A stretch of DNA of 23,563 nt from an uncultured Christensenella sp. (GTDB lineage: Bacteria > Bacillota > Clostridia > Christensenellales > DTU072): the NCBI GenBank assembly GCA_905210905.1, contig CAJLYQ010000026.1, forward strand, positions 1 through 23,563. Reading direction: 5' to 3'. Shown here one piece after another: positions 6,921-14,500 of this stretch. How positions within the stretch are numbered: position 1 is the stretch's first letter; the number at the start of each line of letters is the position of its first letter. Made by a program: the position numbers and the translations under genes. Under the pieces are notes generated by a model. The model did no database searches, was not told the DNA's origin, and saw nothing but the letters and a program-made list of their open reading frames with translations.

Positions 6921-8354
6921 ATGACTGTAAGAACCAGATTCGCGCCCAGTCCTACGGGATTTATGCACATAGGCAACTTGCGCACCGCGCTTTATGCGTA
7001 TCTTTACGCCAAACACAACGGCGGTAAGTTTATTTTGAGAATTGAAGACACCGACAGAGAACGTTACGTCGACGGCGCGGTGGAAGCGATATACAACATT
7101 CTTGCGAAAGCCGGCTTAAGCCACGACGAAGGACCGGACAAAGACGGCGGTTACGGACCGTACGTTCAGAGCGAGAGAAAAGACATATATAAGAAGTACG
7201 CGGAAGAACTCGTCGAAAGGGGCGGAGCGTATTACTGTTTTTGCGACAAAGAACGTCTTGATTCTCTTGCGGACGAGAACGGCGTAAAAAAATACGACAA
7301 GCATTGTTTGCATCTGTCCAAAGAAGAAGTTCAAAGACGGATTGCCGCCGGCGAACAGTACGTTATCAGACAAAACGTTCCACTTGACGGAATGACCGAG
7401 TACGAAGATATGGTATGCGGCACGATACGCGTTCCTTGCAAGGATATGGAAGACGGAATACTTCTTAAATCCGACGGTATGCCGACGTACAATTTCGCCA
7501 ACGTCGTAGACGATCATCTTATGGAAATAACCCACGTTATGCGCGGTATGGAATATCTTTCTTCCACGCCTAAGTACAACCTTATGTACGATTGTTTTGG
7601 CTGGGAAAGACCGAAGTATATGCACTTGCCGCCGATTATGAAAGACGCGCAAAGAAAACTGAGCAAGCGTTACGGCGACGCAAACTTCGAAGACTTCCTT
7701 GCAAAAGGTTTTCTTCCCGAAGCGATCGTAAACTATATCGCTCTGCTCGGCTGGTCGCCGAAAGACAACGAAGAAAAAATGAGCCTTGACAGACTCGTCG
7801 AGATATTCGACGTGGAAGGGATTAACCGTTCCCCCGCGATTTTCGACGAAGCGAAAATGAGATGGCTTAACGGAAGATACATAAGAGAACTCACGCCCGA
7901 ACAGTTTCTCGAACACGCTACGCCGTATTTCGACAAGAGCGTGATAAAAGGCAAATACGACTATGCGAAGTTTGCAAAACTTCTGCACGACAGAATAGAA
8001 ATCTTCTCTGAAATCCCCGATATGGTTGCGTTTATCGCTTCTTTCGGCGAAATCGACAAAACCTTATACGAACATAAGAAGATGAAAACCGACGCGTCCG
8101 TTGCGCTTACCTGTATGACGGAAGCGATAGAAGACCTTGCTTCGATCGAAAGTTTCGACGAAACGAGCATACACGACGCTTTGATTGCAGGCAGCGAAAA
8201 ACTCGGCGTAAAGAAAGGACAAATGCTGTTCACCGTCAGAGTAGGACTTACCGGCTGTGCGTCCACGCCCGGCGGAGCGGTGGAAATGGCGGACATTCTC
8301 GGCAAAGAAGAATCGATCGCAAGACTGAAAAAAGCGGTGGCGGCATTGCAATAA
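6921..8354 (+). CDS. gltX: Glutamyl-tRNA synthetase
   Basis: This 477-residue class I synthetase charges tRNA-Glu (and, in organisms without GlnRS, often tRNA-Gln) with glutamate in the cytosol. The HIGH motif is HIGN (16-19) after RFAPSPTGFM. The KMSKS loop reads KLSKR (246-250). A zinc-type motif is present as C106-x-C108 ... Y125-xxx-C129. The Rossmann core continues with LRIEDTDRER and the NFANVVDDHLM and THVMRGMEYL segments typical of GluRS. The C-terminal helical anticodon-binding region runs from about 320 to 477 and ends with the GQMLFTVRVGLTG motif, which is standard. The length is normal. ATG at 6921 has GGAG 6 nt upstream. It is followed 67 nt later by an acyltransferase gene with no terminator between, so the two may share a transcript. 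Confidence 0.97.
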   Translation: MTVRTRFAPSPTGFMHIGNLRTALYAYLYAKHNGGKFILRIEDTDRERYVDGAVEAIYNILAKAGLSHDEGPDKDGGYGPYVQSERKDIYKKYAEELVERGGAYYCFCDKERLDSLADENGVKKYDKHCLHLSKEEVQRRIAAGEQYVIRQNVPLDGMTEYEDMVCGTIRVPCKDMEDGILLKSDGMPTYNFANVVDDHLMEITHVMRGMEYLSSTPKYNLMYDCFGWERPKYMHLPPIMKDAQRKLSKRYGDANFEDFLAKGFLPEAIVNYIALLGWSPKDNEEKMSLDRLVEIFDVEGINRSPAIFDEAKMRWLNGRYIRELTPEQFLEHATPYFDKSVIKGKYDYAKFAKLLHDRIEIFSEIPDMVAFIASFGEIDKTLYEHKKMKTDASVALTCMTEAIEDLASIESFDETSIHDALIAGSEKLGVKKGQMLFTVRVGLTGCASTPGGAVEMADILGKEESIARLKKAVAALQ

Positions 8355-8421
8355 AACTCGAAGAAACTCGAATAAAGAAGAAGATAACACGACTTTAAGA
8401 AAACAAGGCTATTATCTAAAT

Positions 8422-9183
8422 ATGAAAAAAGAGAAAAAGAAGTACTACAGCCCGGTAAAAGAATACGACACGATTAAACGGCCGCATATCTTTTTTAAGA
8501 TAGTCAAAGGACTTGTGAAATTGTTTTTCCCGAAAAACGAGTTCTTATGGAAAACGGAAAAACCCGAAAAAGGCGACCCCGTGATCTATATCTGTAACCA
8601 CACTAGAATTTATGCGCCGTCGTATTTTATCGCGTGCCATAAAGAACCCGTGCGAGTATGGGCAAATTGTTATTTTCTGTATTTTAACCTTTGTTGGCAC
8701 CACGTGAAAACTAAGGTTATTAACAACAGACGACCGAAATTTTTGCTTTATCCGCTCGCTTGGATCCTTATGCCGTTGATCGTGCTGACGTTCAGAGCGT
8801 TTAACCCGATACCCGTGTTCCATAGACCTAAAGAAGTGTTTTCGATGACCTTTAGAAAGAGTATGGATACTCTAAACGAAGGTTTGCCACAAGTGATTTT
8901 CCCGGAAAGAACGGAAAACAAAATCAATAAATATATATGGCAACTGAACACCGGGTTCACGAGAGTAGCGGAAACGTATTATAGGGAAACAGGGAGAAAG
9001 GTCAAGTTTTATCCTGTGTACTGCGCGGAAAAACTGCGTACGTTCGTCGTAGGCGATCCCATAGAATACGACCCCAGCGTGCCTATGGCAAAACAAAAGA
9101 TAACGATTTGTAGTTATCTTGAAAATAAGATCGAAGAACTCGGAGATTCTTTGCCTGAGCACGAGCCGGTGATATACGGGTAA
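8422..9183 (+). CDS. PlsC-like lysophospholipid acyltransferase family protein
   Basis: This 253-residue protein has the block order of the PlsC/AGPAT superfamily, which transfers acyl chains to lysophosphatidate or related lipids at the inner membrane face. Block I is CNHTRIYAPSYF (58-69), block II NPIPVFHRP (128-136) and block III VIFPERTEN (158-166). A hydrophobic stretch at 108-126 (LLYPLAWILMPLIVLTFRA) would hold it at the membrane. In the classical motif NHx4D the base-assisting Asp would be at residue 65, where this protein has Ala; the Gly of FPEG is Arg. Either it belongs to a branch with a different catalytic arrangement or it is not a standard acyltransferase. ATG at 8422 has only a weak AAGG upstream. 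It is probably co-transcribed with gltX. A dispersed repeat begins 8 nt after its stop. Confidence 0.75.
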   Translation: MKKEKKKYYSPVKEYDTIKRPHIFFKIVKGLVKLFFPKNEFLWKTEKPEKGDPVIYICNHTRIYAPSYFIACHKEPVRVWANCYFLYFNLCWHHVKTKVINNRRPKFLLYPLAWILMPLIVLTFRAFNPIPVFHRPKEVFSMTFRKSMDTLNEGLPQVIFPERTENKINKYIWQLNTGFTRVAETYYRETGRKVKFYPVYCAEKLRTFVVGDPIEYDPSVPMAKQKITICSYLENKIEELGDSLPEHEPVIYG

Positions 9184-9190
9184 GGAGTCT

Positions 9191-9248
9191 CCGACCAAAC
9201 GTTACACGGGCGTTTGACGCAGTCACTGCGTTTTGTGCGCACAAACGC
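9191..9248 (+). repeat. Dispersed palindromic repeat, copy A
   Basis: It begins 8 nt after the acyltransferase stop. Its first 54 nt (9191-9244) match 23510-23563 at the window end with a single difference. An outer stem, GCGTTTG and CAAACGC, encloses an inner hairpin, ACGCAG/CTGCGT around TCA, followed by TTTTG. The inner hairpin with its short T-run could act as a weak terminator. Confidence 0.88.
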
Positions 9249-9253
9249 TTAAT

Positions 9254-9299
9254 CCGTATAAAGCCTTCCCCTTGGGGGGAAGGTGTCGGCTTTGCCGAC
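9254..9299 (+). repeat. Palindromic module of the composite repeat (double hairpin)
   Basis: CCGTATAAAGCCTTCCCC leads into two consecutive perfect hairpins: CCTTCCCC (9264-9271) with GGGGAAGG (9276-9283), and GTCGGC (9285-9290) with GCCGAC (9294-9299). The first module also occurs at 4911-4937, 9970-9988 and 10020-10047. From memory, a similar GGGGAAGG...GATGATGGGG arrangement is common between genes of gut Clostridia. Confidence 0.7.
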
Positions 9300-9410
9300 T
9301 GATGATGGGGTAGGAGTTTTATCTTTAACAAAAAATATCCATCTAAGACAAATTATCTTACTTTTTTAAGCGAAAAAAAAGTAAGCAAAAAATCGGTCGG
9401 GCGGCAAAGT

Positions 9411-9507
9411 GCCTTTGCTCGCATTATAAGTAAATACTTGTGTCGTGTGATAGATTTATACGCGTAATACACCTATTGCGTAAAGGGATGCAACGCACTG
9501 CGTTGCC
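9411..9507 (+). repeat. Dispersed composite repeat, second part of copy Y
   Basis: It runs from GCCTTTGCTCGC through ATACGCGTAATAC and ATTGCG to a TAAAGGGATGCAACGC hairpin and GTTGCC. It is the same module as 4937-5063 with few changes. Here it is separated from its usual CCTTCCCC partner (9264-9283) by about 127 nt that look like an insertion, including the AT-rich inverted repeat at 9357-9385. Confidence 0.75.
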
Positions 9508-9550
9508 CCCGACGCCCCGCACGCAACCTCAGCGGATAATCTTATTTATA

Positions 9551-9616
9551 GTTAAGGGGAGAGAATGTGCTCAATCTCTCCCCTTAACAAACCCCTCTTT
9601 TCTCATAATTTTCCCC
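9551..9616 (+). repeat. Twin hairpin, copy 1
   Basis: GTTAAGGGGAGAGA (9551-9564) and its perfect complement TCTCTCCCCTTAAC (9575-9588) form a 14-bp stem around the 10-nt loop ATGTGCTCAA. The tail AACAAACCCCTCTTTTCTC and AATTTTCCCC follow. The copy at 9697-9762 has the same stem, a loop differing by one base, and a nearly identical tail. Confidence 0.85.
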
Positions 9617-9696
9617 ATATGAATTAAATAAGAAAATAACTTGAAAACGAGTTATTACCACGAATTATTATTTATGCGGATAAATGTATATTTGAA

Positions 9697-9762
9697 GTTA
9701 AGGGGAGAGAATATGCTCAATCTCTCCCCTTAACAAACCCTTCTTTTTTCATAATTTTTCCC
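9697..9762 (+). repeat. Twin hairpin, copy 2
   Basis: An identical 14-bp stem (9697-9710 with 9721-9734) encloses the loop ATATGCTCAA. The tail is shared with copy 1 apart from a few C/T changes. The copies start 146 nt apart. The tail holds a T6 run (9743 onward) about 10 nt past the stem, too far for a classical intrinsic terminator. Confidence 0.85.
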
Positions 9763-9771
9763 AAAACTTAT

Positions 9772-9834
9772 CCGACAAACGTCGTGCGGGATTTTGCGGC
9801 AGTCGCTTTGCTTTGTGCGGACAAAATCTAATCA
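9772..9834 (+). repeat. Dispersed palindromic repeat, divergent copy B
   Basis: It aligns with copy A over its whole length (CCGAC, AAACG, CGGG, GCAGTC, TTTGTGCG, ACAAA). The outer stem has changed on both sides: GATTTTG with CAAAATC here, GCGTTTG with CAAACGC in copy A. Pairing is therefore kept while the sequence is not. The inner hairpin is largely lost. Confidence 0.7.
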
Positions 9835-9856
9835 CACACGAGTCGGACTACTAAGG

Positions 9857-9888
9857 AAGCGGAATGATACATTCCGCTTTTTGTTTTT
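9857..9888 (+). terminator. Intrinsic terminator downstream of gltX/acyltransferase
   Basis: A perfect 9-bp stem, AAGCGGAAT (9857-9865) and ATTCCGCTT (9871-9879), encloses a 5-nt loop, followed by TTTGTTTTT. It is the best plus-strand terminator in the spacer, although it lies 670 nt beyond the acyltransferase stop. That would leave a long repeat-containing 3' UTR unless transcripts end earlier. Confidence 0.8.
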
Positions 9889-9969
9889 AGTTCGCAGGGG
9901 CGTTGCCCCTTGCTCGATCCCCATAAGGGCGGTGCTCACGGCACTTGTCCGCTCGTGCCGAGAATTTGA

Positions 9970-10168
9970 ACCGTATAAAGCCTTTCCCGTTGTGGAGAAA
10001 TAGGCAAATCGCAACCATCGCATAAAGCCTTCCCCCCAAGGGGAAGCCTTTCTTCATATTAAAAGCAGTCACCCCTTGTCGTGCGATAAACTTGTACAAG
10101 CAATACACCTAATGCGTAAAGGGCTGCAACGTCCCACGTTGCCGTCCCACGTTGCCGTCCCACGTTGC
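9970..10168 (+). repeat. Dispersed composite intergenic repeat, copy Z, with 13-nt tandem repeat
   Basis: The module order matches copy X: CCGTATAAAGCC (twice, at 9971 and 10020), CTTCCCC/GGGGAAG palindrome (10027-10044), GCCTTT...TCGTGCGATA...ATGCG, TAAAGGGCTGCAACG, then three tandem units GTCCCACGTTGC(C) (10131-10167). Copy X has two such units and copy Y a changed one. It ends 6 nt from the stop codon of the minus-strand MBL gene. On that strand the hairpin GCAACGT-CCC-ACGTTGC would fall in the 3' end of the transcript. Confidence 0.78.
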
Positions 10169-10173
10169 TGTTG

Positions 10174-11235
10174 CTATTTGGTGAATGTGAACAGGTAATC
10201 GCCGTCGCTGTCGATGGTAAGGGTTATGGTGCCGTCGGTGTCGGTGCGGTAGACGGTTGCGTCGGCGTCGGCAAGGCGGTTAAGGGCTTGTTCGGTCGGG
10301 TGACCGTATTTGTTATCGTTTGCGTCGACCGAGATTATGGCATATTCGGCTTTGACGTAGGAAAGGAACAAGGAGCAGGACGAATCTTTGCTGCCGTGGT
10401 GAGCGACTTTGAGAAAATCGATGTCCATTCCGCCGGCAAAGATTTCCGTGTAAGTGACGAACCATTCCTCTTCTTCTTCGGGCGCGTCGCCGGTAAGGAG
10501 CAGTTTTCTTCCGCCGTAACGGAGCAGTATCATTATAGACATACCGTTTTTGATTTTTGCTTCGGTTTTGGTAAATCCGTCGTTGCCGGGGGAGAAGAAC
10601 GTAAGCACGCACGCTCCCACTATTTCTTCAAAAGTCGAGTCTTCTTCGTTGTCGATTATATGCCTGGTCGCACCTTCTTCCGCCAACGCTTTGTCCATAA
10701 ACGTCCGGTACGTTTGCGAGCCGTTCTCGTAATAATCGTTGTAGTAAAGGTTCTTAACTTCATAATCGTCCAGAACTTTGCTCATCATATTGACGTGATC
10801 GCTGTCCGGGTGCGTAACCACGAGATAATCTATGCGATTGCCTTCCACCACTTCGTCGAGATAACTGTAATATCTTTCTTTATTTACCTTTTTCGCAGAC
10901 AAACCGCTGCCCGCGTCCACAAGCATATACTTGTTTTCGGGAAGTTCTACGACTATTCCGTCGCCTTGCCCGACAAATACGAAATGTACCTTGACGGGCG
11001 TTCCGTCAATCGTTCCGTAAGACGCTCCGCGCTCGGGTTTGCCGCCGCTTCCGGTGCCGCCGCCGTTGTCGTTGTCGTGCGTAGGCGCGGATATCGCACC
11101 GAGTTTTTCAAGTATGCCGTCGAGTTTGCCCGTCTTATATAGAACAAGACATACGGCTACCAAAACAAGAATTACGAGCACCGCAATCAGTATGTTTATG
11201 TTTCTTTGTTTTTTCGAAATGCGTTTCTTTGCCAT
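10174..11235 (-). CDS. Membrane-anchored ComEC-like metallo-beta-lactamase-fold protein
   Basis: In this 353-residue protein residues 1-11 are basic, 12-33 are one membrane segment, and 34-75 are a Gly/Asn/Ser-rich linker. The rest is an MBL-fold domain of the kind found at the C-terminus of the DNA-uptake channel ComEC: VFVGQGDG (86-93), THPDSDH (HxDxDH, 141-147), LLLTGDA (245-251), VAHHGS (277-282) and YGHP (310-313). All metal ligands seem present. In ComEC this domain is thought to be an extracellular nuclease that degrades the non-transported strand; free-standing anchored versions are common in Clostridia and little studied. The channel and OB-fold parts of ComEC are absent, so it is not ComEC itself. 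An extracytoplasmic hydrolase acting on nucleic acid or a phosphodiester is the likely role, but that is inference. ATG at 11235 has GCGGAG upstream. It is divergent from the giant LRR gene. Confidence 0.85.
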   Translation of the reverse strand: MAKKRISKKQRNINILIAVLVILVLVAVCLVLYKTGKLDGILEKLGAISAPTHDNDNGGGTGSGGKPERGASYGTIDGTPVKVHFVFVGQGDGIVVELPENKYMLVDAGSGLSAKKVNKERYYSYLDEVVEGNRIDYLVVTHPDSDHVNMMSKVLDDYEVKNLYYNDYYENGSQTYRTFMDKALAEEGATRHIIDNEEDSTFEEIVGACVLTFFSPGNDGFTKTEAKIKNGMSIMILLRYGGRKLLLTGDAPEEEEEWFVTYTEIFAGGMDIDFLKVAHHGSKDSSCSLFLSYVKAEYAIISVDANDNKYGHPTEQALNRLADADATVYRTDTDGTITLTIDSDGDYLFTFTK

Positions 11236-11279
11236 TATAAACTCCGCTTTGAGAACGTTACTTTTTTTCGTTGGTTTAT

Positions 11280-11308
11280 ATTATACATTTTCCTTTCGGT
11301 TATGGCAA
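11280..11308 (-). promoter_or_regulatory. Promoter of the ComEC-like gene
   Basis: On the minus strand: -35 TTGCCA (11303-11308), 17 nt, -10 TATAAT (11280-11285). It lies 44 nt before the start codon. About 115 bp separate it from the oppositely directed LRR promoter. Confidence 0.75.
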
Positions 11309-11424
11309 GTTTTCCCTTGCCTCGAAGACGAGCGAATACGGAGAATACAGGATAAACGATTTTGTCGGGGGAAAAGAACGAAGCGGCAAAAACCTTAAAA
11401 TAAAAAAACGTACGGATACTTGTA

Positions 11425-11454
11425 TTGACAAAGCGCGCGTGCTTATAGTATACT
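11425..11454 (+). promoter_or_regulatory. Promoter of the giant LRR gene
   Basis: -35 TTGACA (11425-11430, perfect), 18-nt spacer containing GCGCGCGTGC, -10 TATACT (11449-11454). Transcription would begin near 11461, about 58 nt before the ATG. Confidence 0.75.
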
Positions 11455-11470
11455 TTCTATAATTATAAAT

Positions 11471-11500
11471 GTGCGAGCGTACGCGCGTACGTATACGCAC
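11471..11500 (+). promoter_or_regulatory. Palindrome in the leader of the giant LRR gene
   Basis: A perfect 14-nt palindrome, CGTACGCGCGTACG (11478-11491), sits inside a wider inverted repeat, GTGCG ... CGCAC (11471-11475 with 11496-11500). It lies between the promoter and the ribosome binding site (CGGAG, 11506-11510). It could be an operator for a dimeric regulator or a 5' hairpin that protects or gates the mRNA. The GTG at 11471 is inside it and is unlikely to be the start codon. Confidence 0.5.
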
Positions 11501-11518
11501 GATAACGGAGATAAAGCG

Positions 11519-14500
11519 ATGACGGCGAAAAGACGAACCGGTGGGAAGGCATTTGCGATTTTATTGATACTCGTTTTGGGGGTGGTTTTGCTGACCGCGT
11601 GTTTCGGCACGCAGGTGGTAATATCCTTTAACTCCGACGGCGGTTCGGAATGCGAGAAAATCGTGGTTACTGCCGATATGACGGAAATAACTCTTCCCGA
11701 GCCTGCGAAAGACGGTTGTATTTTCGACGGCTGGTATGCCGACCGTGCTTATTCTTCGTCCGTTCCCGACGTCCTTTCCGGAGAGAATATTCCGACGAAT
11801 AGCGTGACGTACTACGCGAAGTGGATTCGCAGACAAATTACCGTTTCTTTCGCCGTGGAAGGGACGATTATCGGAACGAAAGTTTTTAACTACGACGAAA
11901 CCGTTACCGAGGCGGACTGCCCGTCGCTTGCCGCATATCCCGACTACGAATGGGAAAGTTTTTCTTTCAAAGCCAACTACGACAGACAGGTGGACGCAAA
12001 AAAAGTGCGTAACGTCGATCCGGAATACACCGTCGGAATTTATTTTCCGAAAGACGACGGGTTCGTTCTCGTTGCCGCCGTCAAGGGCGTTAAAGGCACG
12101 CCGATACCCGACCCCGGCAAACCGACGTACGAAGGAAAAGAAACTTCGACGTATTTTTCGCACTGGGCGTACGATAAAGACGGCAACGAAAAATTAAAAG
12201 AACTTCCTACGGAGATCGGCGAAACGAACCTTACCGTCTACGCTATTTTCAAGGAAATAACCGACGATTCGAAATTCCTTTTCTACGAAGAAAGCGCGGA
12301 CGGACGAAGCGTAGCCGTCACCGGACTTACTTCGATAGGCAAATATCAGACTTCGATAAGCATACCTTCTTCGATTAACGGCAAACCCGTTACTCTTCTC
12401 GGCGCGGACGACGAAAAAGGTTCGCTCGGTTCTAAGTTCTTACAGACGATAATCATTCCCGAAACGGTACGGGAGATAAACGCTTATGCGTTTTTCGGCA
12501 GCGAATCTCTTGCGGAAGTCGTTTTCGTCGGCAACGCTCTTACCGAGATAGGCGAAGGCGCGTTCGCGTCCTGTCCGTCCCTTGCCAAACTCGAACTTCC
12601 GAACAACGTGACGAGCGTGGGGTCTTACGCTTTCGCCGCGCTTACCGAGAACGGAATAACGAGCCTTAAAAACGGCGAGATCCCGGCGGAAAGCGAGATT
12701 ACCGAGTCGATTTTCTCCACGCTTTCGGTGGAAAGAGCAAGCAAACTTTCTTATATCGGCGATTACGCGTTTTACGGTTGTACGAAAACGGAAACCGCGC
12801 TTTTCGGCGTGACGATGAGAGATTTTAACCATCTCGCGTTTTACGGCAGCGGTATCCGCTCGATAGATTTTTACGAAAGCGGTCTGCTTAAAGGCATAGA
12901 CGGCGCGGTTTATTCGCAAACCGGAGAAAAACTGTACTATTTCCCGATAAACGGCGGAGAAAATTACGAAATGCCGCAGTCCGTAACGGAAATCGCCCCG
13001 TATGCGTTTTATAAAAACGAAACTTTGAAAAAAATAACCGTTTCGTCCGAACTCGGCAAAGTGGGCGATTACGCGTTTTATCTTTGCGTTTCTTTGGAAG
13101 AGGCGGACTTTGCTCCGTCTTCGCTTGCGTCCGTGGGCGATTACGCGTTTTACGGCTGCACGGCGCTTACAAAAGCGGCTTTCCCGGCGTTTCTGACGTC
13201 CGCCGGAACGTCCGTTTTCGAAAACTGTTCTTCGCTGAAAACCGTTACTTTCAACGGCGGCAGACTTAAAGAGATAAAAACGAAAGCGTTTTATCGCTGC
13301 ACTTCGCTGGAAAGCGCGTTCGTGCCTACCGACGTAACCGAAATAGGCGATTACGCTTACGCGTACTGCGACTCGCTCACCCGTCTTACTTTCGGGTCGA
13401 GAAGTAAACTTTTATCCGTCGGCGATTACGCTTTTTACGAATGTACGAAAATATCCACCGCTCTCATACCGGGCGGAACGAAGTCGATAGGCGAATACGC
13501 TTTTGCGTCCGAACGCGGCAGAACGCAGTTCGAACTCGACTCGGAAACCAACTTATCCAACCTTGAAAAAATCGGCGATTACGCCTTTATGAACACGAGC
13601 ATATCGTCGTTTACCATAGCGGAAAACGTCAAAAACGTAATTTCGAGCGGAGAAATTTCTCTCGGCAAATACGTTTTCAAAAACTGCACGAGATTGCAGC
13701 AGGCGTACTTCACGCCGTCGGGCGACGACGTGGCGATAAGCGAAGGGCTTTTCTACGGCTGTTCTTCTTTGGCGAGAATAAGATTTACGAGCAACATAAA
13801 AAAAGTAGGTCCTTACGCTTTCTACAACTGTTCTTCCCTGCAATTCGTGAGCGACTGGCAGAACGTGGAAACGATAGAAAAAGAAGCGTTTTCGGGTTGT
13901 ATCGCGCTTACCAACAACGGCGGAGATCAGAGAGTTTTGCCGAAAGAACTCGTTTCTTTGGGCGAAAGAGCGTTTTATAACTGCAAATCCTTGGAAGTGG
14001 CGAACGTTCCTAAGGGTCTTGAAATCATACCGCAAGAGGCGTTTTCCCGTTGCGAAAAACTCGTCACGATAAGTTACGACGACGACGCCGACCTTACTTC
14101 GATAGGCGAAAACGCGTTTTCTTACTGCACTTCGCTCGTTACCGCAACGTTGCCGGTCAAACTTGCTTTAAGAGAGTACGTTTCGGCAAACGGCGATACG
14201 ATCGCCGACGAAACCGGACTTGTCAAGAACCCGTTTTACGGTTGTTCTTCCCTTAAAGCGTACGCTTTTGCAGGGGAAACGGACGGAACGTTGTTTATCG
14301 AAGACGGCGTGGTTTATCGCGCGCTTGCGAGCGACGACGGCAACGCGGGGGAACTGAACGGAAGAAAAGCGAGAGCGATATACGCGTATCCCACCGCAAA
14401 AAGCACGGCAAGTTACGAAGTGCCGGTCATCGTGTCGAAAATCGACAGATACGCGTTTTTCGGAAGTACGATTACCGGGGTCAGATTCGCTGCGGCGAGC

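Larger units (their letters stand above)
9184..10173. other. Non-coding spacer between convergent genes, filled with repeats and hairpins
   Basis: No gene is supported here. From left to right: repeat copy A (9191-9248); a palindromic module and second hairpin (9254-9299); an AT-rich inverted repeat, CTTACTTTTTT/AAAAAAAAGTAAG (9357-9385); a repeat module (9411-9507); twin hairpins (9551-9616 and 9697-9762); repeat copy B (9772-9818); a plus-strand terminator (9857-9888); GGGGC/GCCCC (9897-9909); a hairpin CTCACGGCAC/GTGCCGAG with one bulge (9935-9962); and composite copy Z (9970-10168). Short open frames of 60-73 codons overlap these repeats and have no independent support. Confidence 0.75.

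Noticed and set aside
7116..7988. 290-codon open frame on the minus strand
   Set aside because: Antisense to gltX; no recognisable protein.
9440..9622. 60-codon open frame on the plus strand
   Set aside because: It runs through a repeat module and half of a 14-bp hairpin; no ribosome binding site and no protein-like composition.
9551..9762. Twin hairpins considered as a CRISPR array
   Set aside because: Only two units, long perfect stems, an 80-nt interval that is itself AT-rich intergenic DNA, and no cas genes.
10165..11142. 325-codon open frame on the plus strand
   Set aside because: It lies opposite the ComEC-like MBL gene, which has clear metal motifs; the plus-strand translation is rich in V, F and G with no family and no ribosome binding site. 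It is a shadow.
11471..11518. GTG at 11471 as start of the LRR protein
   Set aside because: It would put 16 odd residues before the signal peptide, falls inside the palindrome and lacks a ribosome binding site; ATG 11519 has CGGAG at the right distance and yields a standard lipoprotein signal.
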